A stretch of DNA of 64,000 nt from Azorinus chamasolen (taxonomy: Eukaryota > Mollusca > Bivalvia > Cardiida > Solecurtidae): contig OY755241.1 of assembly GCA_963576725.1 (NCBI GenBank), forward strand, positions 26,262,449 through 26,326,448, in the 5' to 3' direction. Position 1 is the stretch's first letter; each line of letters opens with the position of its first letter. Of this stretch, positions 1 to 10,157 are shown one piece after another. The translations under genes and the position numbers were made by a program. The notes beneath the pieces are model-generated. The model saw nothing but the letters and a program-made list of their open reading frames with translations. It did not search any database and was not told the DNA's origin.

Positions 1-423
1 ACTTGCAGTATTCTTGAATTGTCAAGTATAAGTGACACATATAGGCAATCAGTTTACAATGTGTCTACCAATATTAACTGTAGAGAAAGAAATGTAGTAT
101 ATGCAATTAAATGCAGTAAATGCGATATAATGGTGTATGTCGGTGAAACTGAGAGAGAAATTCGGGAGAGAATCAAAGAACATTTGAGTGATGTGAGGCA
201 TGAGAGAGAGAAGCCAATGAACATACATTTTGGAATTGATGGTCATAGCAGTGATTATGTGAGATTTGTAGTTTTGAAACGGATGTTCCATGCATGTAGA
301 ACTGAAAGATAGATCCATGAAATTGGTTGGATATGGAGGATGAGAACGTACAAACCATTTGGCTGTAACATCAAGGAGGATAATGCGCTAATGCATGCAA
401 ACCATACCACAAATAGCCTATGA
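1..423 (+). pseudogene. Penelope-like element GIY-YIG endonuclease C-terminus (partial, broken)
   Basis: The frame is open from the first base of the window, so the 5' part lies outside. It encodes a GIY-YIG nuclease core: VVYAIKCSKC, then MVYVGETEREIRERIKEHL, then a PMNIHF segment with the conserved His. Penelope-like retroelements carry such a domain after the reverse transcriptase, where it nicks target DNA. An in-frame TAG at 310-312 interrupts it. The same frame then continues (EIGWIWRMRTYKPFGCN) to TGA at 421-423, matching the usual tail of this domain, so the TAG is a disabling mutation and not the true end. The last codons already lie inside the palindrome at 399-602. A free-standing GIY-YIG gene is less likely given the CxxC spacing and the tail. 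No reverse transcriptase is visible in the window. Confidence 0.7.
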
Positions 424-602
424 ACCTACAGGTCTGTGGAACCTACCAACCCACGACTAAAAATAGTCCACCGCGGAAACCCATATACCTAAAAATAGTA
501 TGAGTATAAAAATAGTATGGGTTTTCCACGGTGGGTTAATTTTAGTCGTGGGTTGATAAGTTTCAGAGACCTGTAGGTTCATAGGCTATTTGCGATATGG
601 TT
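399..602. repeat. Near-perfect ~200-bp palindrome (fold-back element)
   Basis: The left arm starts AACCATACCACAAATAGCCT (399 onward) and the right arm ends with its near reverse complement, AGGCTATTTGCGATATGGTT (583-602). The arms pair along most of about 95 bp, including CCTACAGGTCT against AGACCTGTAGG and CCCACGACTAAAA against TTTTAGTCGTGGG. Only a short AT-rich centre is left unpaired. It resembles a fold-back MITE. No target duplication is evident. Confidence 0.8.
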
Positions 603-1472
603 CACCTCAACAGAGCTTTCTATATTACTTTATCTTCTATTAAGCCACCACCTTTTACAAGAGTATTCGATAGAGAACTTCTACTGTAAGTTTTGAAGAT
701 TAATTTTAAATGACGCTGAAATTTTTACTGCATAAATGATCCACTATTGAGACGTAACGCTGCATATAAAAGTCGATTACATTATCTTCCCTAAATGCAT
801 AGCAAACCCTAATCATAGTGACTCTACAAAAAAAATCAGGTCAGTGTGTCTTTCTCACTTATGGTGAACATGATGTATAATTTATATAATAGATAAATTT
901 ATATAATATATAAATTTATCTAGTATACAACTATTATAGTGACACAGATGATAACCTTGAGAGGTTATACTGCATAAAGGTCTGTTAATGTGACCTATAA
1001 TCTCCTAAATGTATTACAAACCCTGGTCGCAATGACATTACAAAAAAAATCAGGTTAGTATGTATTTCTCTCTTATGGTGAACCTAGTGCATAATTTACA
1101 AAAGTGTCAAATTTATCTAGTACCCCTCACCTATAATGATACAGCTTATAATCTAACATACTATGAGTGAACTTTAAACTTCAATTGGCCTTCAAATGAC
1201 CTTACAGTTTGGATCCAGATTAGATCCTAAGAAAATCACAATACTAGCATTCAATTTATATATCCTTCTTACTTATGTGTTGTGAATAAATCACAGAAAA
1301 TAATGCGAGCATCATTGCACACCACTTTTTTCAGACATTTTCCAAGCAGACTACACATCACAACTGTGCAATATACATATAATCTAGATAGTAAATTCTC
1401 TCTATAAATCAAATACTCTTTAAAGACAAGATGACAACCTTTAAGCATAGGACGCAGCTTAATGCAAAACAA
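603..1472. other. AT-rich interval with a diverged tandem duplication, no gene
   Basis: No coding sequence is recognised. Two diverged copies of a ~220-bp segment lie at about 740-925 and 955-1130. Both contain ACAAAAAAAATCAGGT, followed by TTATGGTGAAC and AAATTTATCTAGTA. An open minus-strand frame of 156 codons (1269-1739) runs across repeat sequence and shows no family signature. Confidence 0.5.
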
Positions 1473-1826
1473 AACAAGAGGGCCATGAGGCCCTGAAGCG
1501 CTCTCCTGAGATAACCCCAGGGGCAGGGCCATTTTTGACCACATGAAATCATGTGGACAACCTTGGTAGAGAACCACAAGGCAAAGTAGTATGCCATTAA
1601 TTAAAGGTCTAAGCCTTATGGTTTCAGAGAAAAATAATATTTCATATTTTTCCCATGAAAAACTGATAAGTCCTGAGGCAGGGCCAAGTTTCGCCCAGTG
1701 GTCAGGGTCGTAAGCTAAATATTCTTGGCAGAGGACCACAAGCCACAGCTACATATATATAGAGGACCATTAGATTATATTAGTCATACCAAATATCAAT
1801 GGTCTAGGCCTTATAATTTCAGTAGA
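1473..1826 (+). repeat. Dispersed repeat family R1, partial copy (+)
   Basis: It begins with the family 5' end AACAAGAGGGCCATGAGGCC and runs through the internal unit (GGGCAGGGCCATTTTT, AGAGGACCA, CCAAATATCAATGGTCTAGG). The 3' end is lost where the next copy begins in the opposite orientation. R1 is used here for every copy with these ends. Confidence 0.7.
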
Positions 1827-2731
1827 TTTTTAGCTCACCTGGCACAAAGTGAGGGGGCAGTGTCCGGCGTCCGTCGTCGACAACAATTTACTTAAACATC
1901 TTCTTCTCTGAAACCACAAAGCCTAGAGCTTAGTTATTTGGTATGTAGAATCATCTAATGGTCCTCTACAAAGATTGTTCAAATTATGTTCCCTGGACCA
2001 AAAATTGCCCCGCCCTGGGGCTTATCAGTTTTTCTTAGGAAAATCTTTAAAAATCTTCTCCTCTGAAACCGTAAGGCCTAGACCTTTGATATTTGGTATG
2101 TAGCATCATCTAATGTTCCTCTACAAAGATTGTTCAAATTATGACCCCCGGACCAAAAATGGCCCCGCCCCGGGGCTTATCAGTTTTTCATAGGAAAATC
2201 TTTAAAAATCTTCTTCTCTGAAACTGTAAGGCCTAGACCTTTGGTATTTAGTATGTAGCATTATCTAATGGTCCTCTACAAAAACTGTTCAAATTATGTC
2301 CCCAGGACCAAAAATGGCCCCGCCCTGGGGCTTATCAGTTTCTCATAGGAAAATCTTTAAAAATCTTCTTGTCTGAAACCGTAAGGGTTGGACCTTTGAT
2401 ATTTGGTATGTAGCATCATCTAACGGTCCTCTACAAAGATTGTTCAAATTATGACCCCTGGGCCAAAAATGGCCCCGCCCCAGGGCTTATCAGTTTCTCA
2501 TAGAAAAATCTTTAAAAATCTTCTTCTCTGAAACTGTAAGGCCTAGACTTTTGGTATTTGGTATGTAGCATCATCTAATGGTCCTCTACAAAGATTGTTC
2601 AAATTAAGACCCCCGGGCCAAAAATGGCCCCGCCCCAGGGCTTATCAGTTTCTCATAGGAAAATCTTTAAAATTCTTCTCTGAAACCGTAAGGCCAGGTG
2701 AGCGATTTAGGGCCATCATGGCCCTCTTGTT
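1827..2731 (-). repeat. Dispersed repeat family R1, full-length copy (-) with 155-bp tandem core
   Basis: Read on the minus strand it starts AACAAGAGGGCC (2731) and ends GAGCTAAAAA (1827), so both family ends are present. The core is about five tandem units. The landmark CTCTGAAAC falls near 1906, 2061, 2216, 2371, 2526 and 2678, a period of 155 bp with one 3-bp deletion. Each unit contains GGGGCGGGGCCATTTTTGG, TCATAATTTGAACAATCTTT and AGGTCTAGGCCTTAC in minus orientation. It has no coding capacity. Confidence 0.8.
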
Positions 2732-2747
2732 AAAGATTTACAAATGA

Positions 2748-2782
2748 AACAAGAGGGCCATTGGCCCTATATCGCTCACCTG
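2748..2782 (+). repeat. R1 5'-end stub, head-to-head with the previous copy
   Basis: AACAAGAGGGCCATTGGCCC with the following CGCTCACCTGAG is the R1 5' end on the plus strand. It forms an inverted repeat with 2695-2731 around a 16-bp spacer. The rest of the element is absent. Confidence 0.7.
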
Positions 2783-3140
2783 AGTTACAGTAATACATGT
2801 ATATTGACATGTTAATTTTTCAGTGGAAAACAATCTAGCAGATGAAATAAGCTTAGTGCACTGCTTTCACCTTTTCACTGCTGAATAAACTTGAACTGGA
2901 TTCAGAACTAATACCAAGTGACTGGTTGACCAAGATCTAAACTGTTTACAACTTGTGCCATTTTTGCCTTAGCTCAAAATGCCTAAAACTGGTCTTTGAG
3001 AAATTCAAATGACTTCAATAAAGCTATGCAATTAATGTAATTATACCTTGACCCAGGTATGTAGGCAAATAAAGTGCTAGGCAGTACATAATGCCAGTTT
3101 TTGTGTGAAATGACCAATAAGAATATCTTTAAAAATCGTT

Positions 3141-3520
3141 TAACCCTTTCCCTCATATAAAGCTGTTTTCGTGCATTAGCAAACAGAGTAGACTCAGATC
3201 AGACGACTCCTACGGAAGCTGTCTGATCTGGGTCTTCTCTGTTTCTTTTGACACAATATAGATCGGATTCTACAGTTTTTGTCAAAGCAAAAACTTCTCT
3301 TCAGAGAAATAATGTGTTTTACACATTAAAAATAAGAGTAGACTAGATCAGAAGGCTGCTATAGAAGCTGTCTGATCAGGGTCTGCTCTGTTTACATTTG
3401 ACAAGATATAGATTTGATTTTACAGTTTTTTTCAAAGCTAAAACTTCTATTTATGGCAATAACAATTTTTTAAGCATTAGCAAACAAGAGTAGTCCCAGA
3501 TCAATTTTTGTCAAAGCAAA
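3141..3520 (+). repeat. Hairpin repeat family H, cluster of three copies
   Basis: TAACCCTTTCCCTCATATAA leads into a hairpin at 3181-3244 with arms AACAGAGTAGACTCAGATCA and TGATCTGGGTCTTCTCTGTT. A second hairpin lies at 3333-3394 and a truncated third at 3481-3503. The intervening ATAGAT, ACAGTTTTTGTCAAAGC and AAAACTTCT segments are also repeated, so this is a small tandem array of about 150-bp units. Confidence 0.7.
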
Positions 3521-4182
3521 TAGGTTAAGGGTTAATAGGTGTTTAGAAATAATTCTAGATCTAGGTGTGAATATCTCATGATAATTCAATTAAATGGGTC
3601 ATTAGTATTTTTAACAATTGAAATTGAGAAGAGTTACGTCTACTGTTATAATTAAGTTATATTTACTCAGTTATTTCATTAATATCATACAAAATTCAGA
3701 CATTTTAGGACTTTTTAATGTGTTGTCATCAAATTTTATATAAAAATGTTATATTTAAGATGCTTTTTTGGGCAGCAGTAGTAATTTTAACACCTATCAT
3801 TGTTAGGGGGGCAAATGCATTATCATGTTTTCTTAAGAATTACCATGACTTATATCAGTTGGGCCATTGCATAATCATGTTTTCACAGTTTTCTTAAACA
3901 TTACCATGACTTACATCAGTTGGGTTTGGACCCAGATCAAAAGTCTAGATGGTGATCATTTTCCTTGATTGGCTGAATTGTTACTTTCCAATATCTCTCA
4001 CATCTAATTTGAGAGACATTGGAAGACACCATGTAACATCTAGCTATCACTAACACTACACACTGGGGTTAATGGGTCAAAATGCCTTTAATGTTTCGTC
4101 TGCAACAAAAAGTTATTGTCATCTGCTTCAATTCTTAAATTAAACTTACTTTCTTTTTATTGCAAAAATATGGTTAAGATGA

Positions 4183-4248
4183 CAAACAGTTTGGATCCTG
4201 ATGAGACGCTGCAGTATGCGGCCTCTCATCTGGATCCAAACTGTTTGC
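4183..4248. repeat. Hairpin with GGATCC-containing arms
   Basis: The arms CAAACAGTTTGGATCCTGAT and ATCTGGATCCAAACTGTTTG flank a short GC-rich loop, GCTGCAGTATGCGGC. The layout resembles family H with different arm sequence. The TCATCTGGATCCA core is also found in satellite B. Confidence 0.7.
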
Positions 4249-4365
4249 ATAGGTAATCACAGTTTCACCACTAGCATGCAAAGAGTTAAGAGTCATGCAT
4301 TGACCTGGAGAGATTTTACTGCCCAGTGCTGTAACCTTTGAACTGAAGGATCTGGAGTTGTTCAT

Positions 4366-4457
4366 TTAACCCTTAATTTCCCTCATATAAACTTGTTTTC
4401 ATGCATCTGCAAACAGAGTAGACCCAGATAAGGTGTCTTCTGTAGGATCAGTGTCTG
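4366..4457 (+). repeat. Hairpin repeat family H, single copy
   Basis: TTAACCCTTAATTTCCCTCA and ATAAACTTGTTTTCATGCAT are followed by CAAACAGAGTAGACCCAGAT and a degenerate second arm (GATCAGTGTCTGCTATTTGC). Confidence 0.6.
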
Positions 4458-4575
4458 CTATTTGCTAATGGAATTTGACAGATCTGTTTCTATGCCTTCT
4501 AAAACAGCTACACTGATTCACCTTCAACATTTTATCATAAATAGATATAAATAGAATGACACTAGAATTCCAATG

Positions 4576-4630
4576 CAGTTATCTCCCTTTGTCCCTTATG
4601 GCTATGCTGATGGGACAAGGGAAATAACTG
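4576..4630. repeat. Short inverted repeat (CAGTTATCTCCCTTTGTCCC)
   Basis: The left arm CAGTTATCTCCCTTTGTCCC (4576-4595) pairs with GGGACAAGGGAAATAACTG (4612-4630) around a 16-bp loop. It is a compact stem-loop with no coding content. Confidence 0.75.
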
Positions 4631-4680
4631 TGAGGAAATTACCTTTTAAGTGTTACAGATTCAGATGTTAAGTAGCATAA

Positions 4681-5226
4681 AACCCCAGGGTGAGACCATT
4701 TTTGGCCCAGGGGTCATTATTTGAACACACCTGATAGTGGTATATTAGGTGATGCTTCATACCAAATATCTTAGCTCTAGATTATGTGGTTTCAGACAAA
4801 AAGATTTTTAAAGGTTTCCCTATATAAGTCTATGTAAAAACTACAAGCCCAAGGGCAGGGCCATTTTTGGCCCGGGGTCATCATTTTAACAAACTTGGTA
4901 AAGGACCATTAGATGATGCTATATACCAAATATCAAAGCTCTAGAAATTGTGGTTTCAGAGAAGAAGATTTTTAAAGATTTAAAAAAAAAACCTGTAAAA
5001 GTAGTGGGGCGGGGCCATTTTTTGCCCGGGGGTCATGATTTTATCAAAACTGATAGAGGACACCCTAAGGTACATTTCTGTGAAATTTGGTTGAAATCCT
5101 CCCAGTGGTTTAGGAGAAGAAGTCATTTGAAATAAAAGTGAACGGACAGACGGACGGACAGACGGACGACGGACGACAGGCGGTCACAATAGCTCACCTT
5201 GAGCCTTTGGCTCAGGTGAGCTAAAA
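4681..5226 (+). repeat. Dispersed repeat R1, 5'-truncated copy (+)
   Basis: About three internal units (GGGCGGGGCCATTTTTTGCC, GGTCATGATTTTATCAAA) end in the family 3' terminus: runs of GGACAGACGGAC, then CACAATAGCTCACCTTGAGC, then GGCTCAGGTGAGCTAAAAA. The 3' terminus contains its own small inverted repeat, AGCTCACCTTGAG against CTCAGGTGAGCT. Confidence 0.8.
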
Positions 5227-5743
5227 ACTGATAAGCCAGCCCTTGGGCGTGGCCATTTTTTGCCCGGGGGTCAAAATTTGAACAATATTTCTAGAGGACT
5301 ATATGATCATGCTACATACCAAATATCAAAGGTCTAGGCCTTACAGTTTCAGAGAAGATTTTTCAAGATTTTCCAATGAAAAACTGATAAGCCCATGGGC
5401 GGGCCATTTTTGGCCCAGGGGTCATAATTTAAACAATCTTTGTAGAGGACCATAAGATCATGCTACTTACAGTTTCAGAGAAGAAGATATTTTAAAGATT
5501 TTCCTATGAAAAAATGATAAGCACTTGGGCGGGGCCATTTTGGCCCGGAGGCCATAATTTGAACAATCTTTGTAGACAACCATAACATCATGCTACATAC
5601 CCAATATCAAAGATCTAGGCTTTACAGTTTCAGAGAAGAAGATTTTTAAAGATTTTCCTATGAAAATTCCATATTACCATATATGGAAAAAATGACCACG
5701 CCCTCTTGCGGCCATGTTTTTTGCCGGATCAAAATTCTTTTAA

Positions 5744-8526
5744 CAACTTTTGAATGAATGAATGAATGGTGTTTTACGGCCCATCGACACTGATGGTCAT
5801 ATAGAGCCGAATAAATAATGTAAATAAATCTATATGATGAAACCAAATAAAAACAATCTCACTTCTAGATTATGTAAATGTCAGTCCCGATCAACAGGAT
5901 TGTAAAGAAAATAAGGACAAAACATAATCGACATTCTAAAAATATAGCTTTTAAATTTTAGAATATATATTAATGGCTTTTAAAAAATCAAATATTTTTG
6001 GTATTTCTACCAGCTCAAACAGTTCCCTCAGGGAATCTGCTTGAAAGAACGTATCTCTGATTAAGATTAAATCAGGACATTCAATGAGAATGTGCTGAAT
6101 TGTATAAGGCTCAAAACAAAACAAACATTCAGGTTGAACTTCACCTTTCAGTAAAAATGAATGAGTTAAAAAAGAATGTCCAATTCTTATTCTGGCCAAA
6201 ACGACCTCATCACGCCGAATTGGTAAGCATGAACAAAGATATTCACCTAAAATAGGTTTAACAGCATGGAGCTTGTTATGAATTTCATCATTCCAAGACT
6301 CCTGCCATTTATATAGAATATGTCTAGTAATTTGTGGTTTGAAATCCGAATACGGTAATCTCATATCAGATTCAGGCGATTCAAGCGCAGACTTCGCAGC
6401 AAGATCCGCCCTCTCATTACCCTGTATTCCACAATGACTAGGTATCCAACAAAATATTACATCTTTTGAATAAGACGTTTCATGGTATTTTAAAACAAGT
6501 TTTTTAATAAGAACATTTTTTGTAGAACATTTACTCAGAGATTGTAAAACAGAAAGAGAATCCGAAAAGATTATATGTTTACCAAATGATTTTCCAGCAA
6601 TATAATCAAGAGCTAAATCAATAGCTTTGATCTCTGCTGAAAAAATGGAGGCATTATCAGGAAGCCGAAATTTTGTCTCTGTGTCATCAGCCACAAAGGC
6701 AGCTGCGACTCTCTCATCATCTTTTGAACCATCAGTATAAACTTGTTCATAATCTTCAAATCTTGAAATTATTTCATTTAAAAAAGAACTGAATTCAAGC
6801 GAGCTTGTTTCAGACTTTTTATGCCGTGTTAGTTCAAAGATAACTTTTGGTGGTTTAATAGTCCAAGGTGGTATAGATTCAACTTTAGTCTTTTCAACCA
6901 AAGACAAATCTATATCACTATTTTGAAAACTGTTTTTCATACGTATTCCGAAAGGTGGAATTACCTTTTCCTTTGAGTCAAATAAACGTTGATATTTAGG
7001 TCTAAAAATATTTTTATGAGCGGGATTTGATGGGTTTGAAGCTAATTTAGAGGTATACTGCATGGATAGTTTTTCACGACGAGAGTAAAGTGATGGCTCA
7101 TTCGCCTCAACATATAAACTTTTAGCAGGGGATGTCCTAAAGGCACCCAATGCTAAACGTAAACCTTGGTGATGAATTGGATCAAGCATCTGCAAGTATG
7201 ATTTCCTTGCAGAGCCATATACAACACTACCATAATCCAGTTTGGACCTCACTAAACTTCTATACAATTTGAGCATTACATTGCGATCTGCACCCCATTC
7301 GGTATGTGCAAGAACGCGAAGCAATTTCAGTGTTTTCTGGCATTTAGCCTTTAAATATTTAATATGAGGTATAAAGGAAAGTTTTTTGTCAAAAATGACA
7401 CCGAGAAATTTCGCCTGGTCTGCAACAGGAATGGGATCACCATTCAAGTGCAACTCCGGGTCATTGTGGAATTTTCTCAGTTGACAGAAATGCACACAAT
7501 TTGTTTTAGACTTTGAAAATCTAAAACCGTTTTCAGTAGCCCATTTTTGAGCTTTATCAATGGACTGTTGAAGTTGACGTTCAACAGTACGCATGTGTTT
7601 AGAACGGTAACAAATTAAAAAGTCATCAACATACAATGAACAATCCGTGTCATTAGTAATAGATTGAACAATATTATTAATTTTAACATTAAATAGAGTA
7701 ACTGACAAAATACTTCCTTGTGGAACACCCATTTCCTGTTTTTGCATATCAGAAAGAGTAGTTCCAACGCGGACTTGAAATTCCCTATCATTTAAAAAGT
7801 TTTCAATAAAAACTGGAAGTCGACCTTTAAGTCCTGATTCATGAAGGTCTTTCATTATGCCATACTTCCAAGTTGTATCGTAAGCTTTCTCAAGATCAAA
7901 GAAGACAGCAACTAAGTGCTCCTTCTTGATGAAAGCTTCGCGAATAAATGTTTCCAACCTAACTAAATGATCATTTGTACTTCTTTGGCTCCTGAATCCA
8001 CTTTGATACTCCGTAATGAGGTTGTTGGATTCAAGATACCAAACAAGTCTTGCGTTAATCATGCGCTCTAAAGTTTTACATACGCAGCTCGTCAAGGCTA
8101 TGGGACGATAATTATTTGGATCTGTGTTATCTTTCCCTGGTTTTGGAACAGGGATAACTGTTGCCTGTTTCCAAAACTTGGGCAACTTACCACTTGACCA
8201 TATATGGTTAAAAATATCTAAAAGAACATGCATACAAATTGAGGGTAAGTGCTTAAGAAATTGATAATGAATGTCATCAGGTCCAACAGCTGTATCGTGC
8301 GATTTATTAAGAGAATCAAACAATTCTCTCTCAGTAAAAGGTAAATTGTAGCTTTCAGTGTTATGAGAGGTAAAATTAAGCTTTTCCTTTTCTTTACTCT
8401 TTTTAATGTGTCTAAATTCAGGAGTAGACTTAGCTGATGAAGAGTTTTTAGCAAAAGCATCAGCTAAGGAATTGGCTATATCTTTTACATCTGTTATTTT
8501 TTTATCATCAGCATTCAACTTTTGAA
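5744..8526 (-). mobile_element. 5'-truncated I-type (Nimb-like) non-LTR retrotransposon, copy 1
   Basis: Target-site duplication CAACTTTTGAA is at 5744-5754 and 8516-8526, so the element body is 5755-8515. On the minus strand it is 5' truncated just before the reverse transcriptase region, carries an open RT-RNase H frame, and ends in a short 3' UTR. The terminal tetranucleotide tail is (ATTC)n, the TGAATGAATGAATG seen on the plus strand. TSD, 5' truncation and simple-repeat tail together identify target-primed reverse transcription. The RNase H domain after RT places it in the I superfamily; the Nimb-like label is a guess from overall protein character. Confidence 0.9.
5951..8515 (-). CDS. 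LINE ORF2 fragment: reverse transcriptase plus RNase H (endonuclease missing)
   Basis: The frame is open for 854 residues after the truncation point. It can be read from a TTG in the flanking target duplication, which is not a real start. Visible RT motifs, by residue: TVIPVPKPG and NNYRPIALTS (120-144), FDLEKAYD (207-214), MGVPQGSILS (263-272) and the active-site YVDD (296-299). RNase H follows with YTDGS (Asp 596), SAEIKAI (Glu 629), FSDSLSVLQ (Asp 653) and NERADLAAK (Asp 705), so the full catalytic quartet is present. A Cys-rich end (PECLFCFEPYTIQHILIEC) has the CxxC-H-C pattern typical of I-type LINE tails. The APE endonuclease and ORF1 are absent because of 5' truncation, so it cannot retrotranspose alone. 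No stop or frameshift is seen, which suggests a young insertion. Confidence 0.85.
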   Translation of the reverse strand, partial: NADDKKITDVKDIANSLADAFAKNSSSAKSTPEFRHIKKSKEKEKLNFTSHNTESYNLPFTERELFDSLNKSHDTAVGPDDIHYQFLKHLPSICMHVLLDIFNHIWSSGKLPKFWKQATVIPVPKPGKDNTDPNNYRPIALTSCVCKTLERMINARLVWYLESNNLITEYQSGFRSQRSTNDHLVRLETFIREAFIKKEHLVAVFFDLEKAYDTTWKYGIMKDLHESGLKGRLPVFIENFLNDREFQVRVGTTLSDMQKQEMGVPQGSILSVTLFNVKINNIVQSITNDTDCSLYVDDFLICYRSKHMRTVERQLQQSIDKAQKWATENGFRFSKSKTNCVHFCQLRKFHNDPELHLNGDPIPVADQAKFLGVIFDKKLSFIPHIKYLKAKCQKTLKLLRVLAHTEWGADRNVMLKLYRSLVRSKLDYGSVVYGSARKSYLQMLDPIHHQGLRLALGAFRTSPAKSLYVEANEPSLYSRREKLSMQYTSKLASNPSNPAHKNIFRPKYQRLFDSKEKVIPPFGIRMKNSFQNSDIDLSLVEKTKVESIPPWTIKPPKVIFELTRHKKSETSSLEFSSFLNEIISRFEDYEQVYTDGSKDDERVAAAFVADDTETKFRLPDNASIFSAEIKAIDLALDYIAGKSFGKHIIFSDSLSVLQSLSKCSTKNVLIKKLVLKYHETSYSKDVIFCWIPSHCGIQGNERADLAAKSALESPESDMRLPYSDFKPQITRHILYKWQESWNDEIHNKLHAVKPILGEYLCSCLPIRRDEVVLARIRIGHSFLTHSFLLKGEVQPECLFCFEPYTIQHILIECPDLILIRDTFFQADSLRELFELVEIPKIFDFLKAINIYSKI

Positions 8527-8838
8527 GTCTATCAACTGAGAAACATTTTGGTGAAAACTATATTCAAATCAGACAAGTCATTCTGGAGAAGAAGATTTTT
8601 CTAGATATTGTGTACGGTTGCCATGGCAACAAGACCGATGGCCCCTATACCACTATCTTTGAACAACTTTTGAAGCCCCCATCCACAGTATGTATCTGAC
8701 CAAGTTTGGTTACAATTGGGCAGTCGGTTTCAAAGAAGTCATTTGAAATTGTTGACGGACAGACAGACAGACGGACGCCAGGACACAGGGGTATCACAAT
8801 AGCTCACCTTGAGCACTTTGTGCTCTGGTGAGCTAAAA

Positions 8839-9077
8839 AGTAATGCAGAAAGCATAATGCAGAGACTAGCATATTACTTTCATCTTGTCTTCAGTAATCA
8901 CCAAAGACTGTCAATTAGTGCCCAATTTCACTACATTATTTACAATTCATAAGATTCAGCATTTTTTGATATAAGCACTTTTTTAAAGGTCAAATCTGAT
9001 ATAAAAGAATGATGAAACTACAAATTTGAAGGAAACTGAGCTTTCAACCCCAGCATGTCACGGTTTGTGATTTACAC
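8839..9077. other. Short interval, no feature seen
   Basis: AT-rich sequence between the split R1 copy and the TATA-containing block. I see no coding or repeat signature. Confidence 0.4.
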
Positions 9078-9120
9078 TATATAAATACCCCCATCCCTCT
9101 ACCAATTTAAAAAATCACTC
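9078..9120 (+). promoter_or_regulatory. Possible TATA-box promoter
   Basis: TATATAAATA at 9078-9087 is followed about 35 bp later by an initiator-like CACTCAGACT, then by an ATG at 9154 opening the broken coiled-coil reading frame. The spacing is typical of an animal core promoter. TATA-like strings are common in AT-rich DNA, so this is tentative. Confidence 0.35.
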
Positions 9121-9153
9121 AGACTTCAGAATCTACAAGGACATAACACTAAA

Positions 9154-9644
9154 ATGGATACTACTACCTGCAACAAAGTTTTACAAATTCTTATGGATAC
9201 TCTACAAAATGAAAAAACCATGCAACAAACAACTTTACACTTATTACAGAATGAGCTTAATACTTCAAGGACTGAAAATTAGATAATAAACAACAGTTGA
9301 AGGCTTCTCAAGATAAACTAGAAGAAGCCAAACAAAATTAATGGAATGTAAACTTAGAAAATGTAGACTTAATAAGAAAAATATTGCAACTGGAAACTAA
9401 CAGTAAAAACCATGGACTAACACCCGCTAAAAGACGTAGAAATGAGGTAATTAAGCAGAGAAAGCAGCCATACTCAAATGATGCCGATACTCTTGTTTAT
9501 TTTAAAAATCCTTTACGATTTTCAAGAATAAACACAGAATACATTCCCACAGCTCTCACACCAGTATTACCCACATCAGAAACCGAAACTGCATCGCCAT
9601 CAGCTAAATCAGAAACTCAACTGCACAAACCATTGTTAGAGTGA
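9154..9644 (+). pseudogene. Unrecognised coiled-coil protein gene, frameshifted
   Basis: The ATG at 9154 opens 42 codons (MDTTTCNKVLQILMDTLQNE and onward) rich in Leu, Gln and Glu with heptad-like spacing, ending at TAG 9280-9282. The next frame continues the same character (LDNKQQLKASQDKLEEAKQN) to a TAA. A third stretch, through 9642-9644, encodes ILQLETNSKN, a basic PAKRRRNEVIKQRKQ patch that looks like a nuclear-localisation or nucleic-acid-binding segment, and a Pro/Ser/Thr-rich tail. The pieces read as one small protein with a coiled coil, basic patch and acidic/PT tail, broken by one frameshift and at least one stop. I do not recognise the family. A retroelement ORF1 relic and a dead host gene are both possible. 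Confidence 0.4.
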
Positions 9645-10157
9645 GTGAGTGAGTTCATCACAGTCCATCCGATCAGGGTCAGCCAAACCAAACACCCTCC
9701 CAGGCCCTTTCTCTTTGTTAGAATTTAACAGCATTCATCAACATTTGGATATATTAAAGTCATAATATTGCTCAAAATCGCGATAAATTGCGTAATTTCA
9801 TATAGTTCTCAAATTTGTCTATAACAAAATATGAACTATTAAATCAGTCATCACGCAGAAACAAAGTCGAAAGTAGCAACATGTAGCGAGTAATTGATTG
9901 TGTAATTAGCACCGATAACACGGATTTGTTGACATTTTGAACGCTCACGAACTACACCGACTTTTCTCGGCTGCGCTCGGAATGAATCGGATGTACCTCA
10001 TTAAGATGTCACGTGATACACCAAAATGTCGGTCGAGAATGCCTTCAACATCCCTGTTGAGACGAAGCGTTACAGCACCAAGAGTATGGCAAATAAGAGG
10101 TGGCGTAAGACAGAGAGGCGAATGGCTTGACATATTTTAGCCGGAGTTTCATTCAAG
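9645..10157. other. Intergenic interval, partly CpG-richer
   Basis: No supported gene. 9930-10140 is less AT-rich than its surroundings and open on both strands for about 60 codons, but neither translation shows a recognisable domain. A GAGTGAGTGAGTGAG run at 9641-9655 matches the tail of the LINE remnant that begins at 10158. Confidence 0.4.

Larger units (their letters stand above)
2783..4680. other. Intergenic interval, hairpin repeats only
   Basis: I see no coding region. Apart from the hairpin repeats listed separately there is a small diverged direct repeat around 3820-3930 (ATCATGTTTTC, then TTACCATGACTTA, then ATCAGTTGGG). Confidence 0.5.
5227..8838 (+). repeat. Dispersed repeat R1 copy, split by a LINE
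   Basis: R1 sequence at 5227-5754 and 8516-8838 forms one element. It is interrupted by the LINE at 5755-8515, with CAACTTTTGAA duplicated at the break. The right part ends with GACAGACAGACAGACGGACG, then AGCTCACCTTGAGCACTTTG and GGTGAGCTAAAAA at 8827-8838. Confidence 0.8.

Noticed and set aside
1269..1739. 156-codon minus-strand open frame
   Set aside because: It runs into an R1 copy, has no recognisable domain, and lacks homologous character outside the repeat.
5951..8518. Stand-alone reverse transcriptase gene with its own start
   Set aside because: The apparent first codon is a TTG within the target duplication. The frame is a 5'-truncated LINE ORF2, as copy 2 at 13388-17795 shows.
9937..10140. 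Overlapping ~60-codon frames on both strands in a CpG-richer patch
   Set aside because: Neither translation shows a domain, and no splice or promoter context supports an exon.
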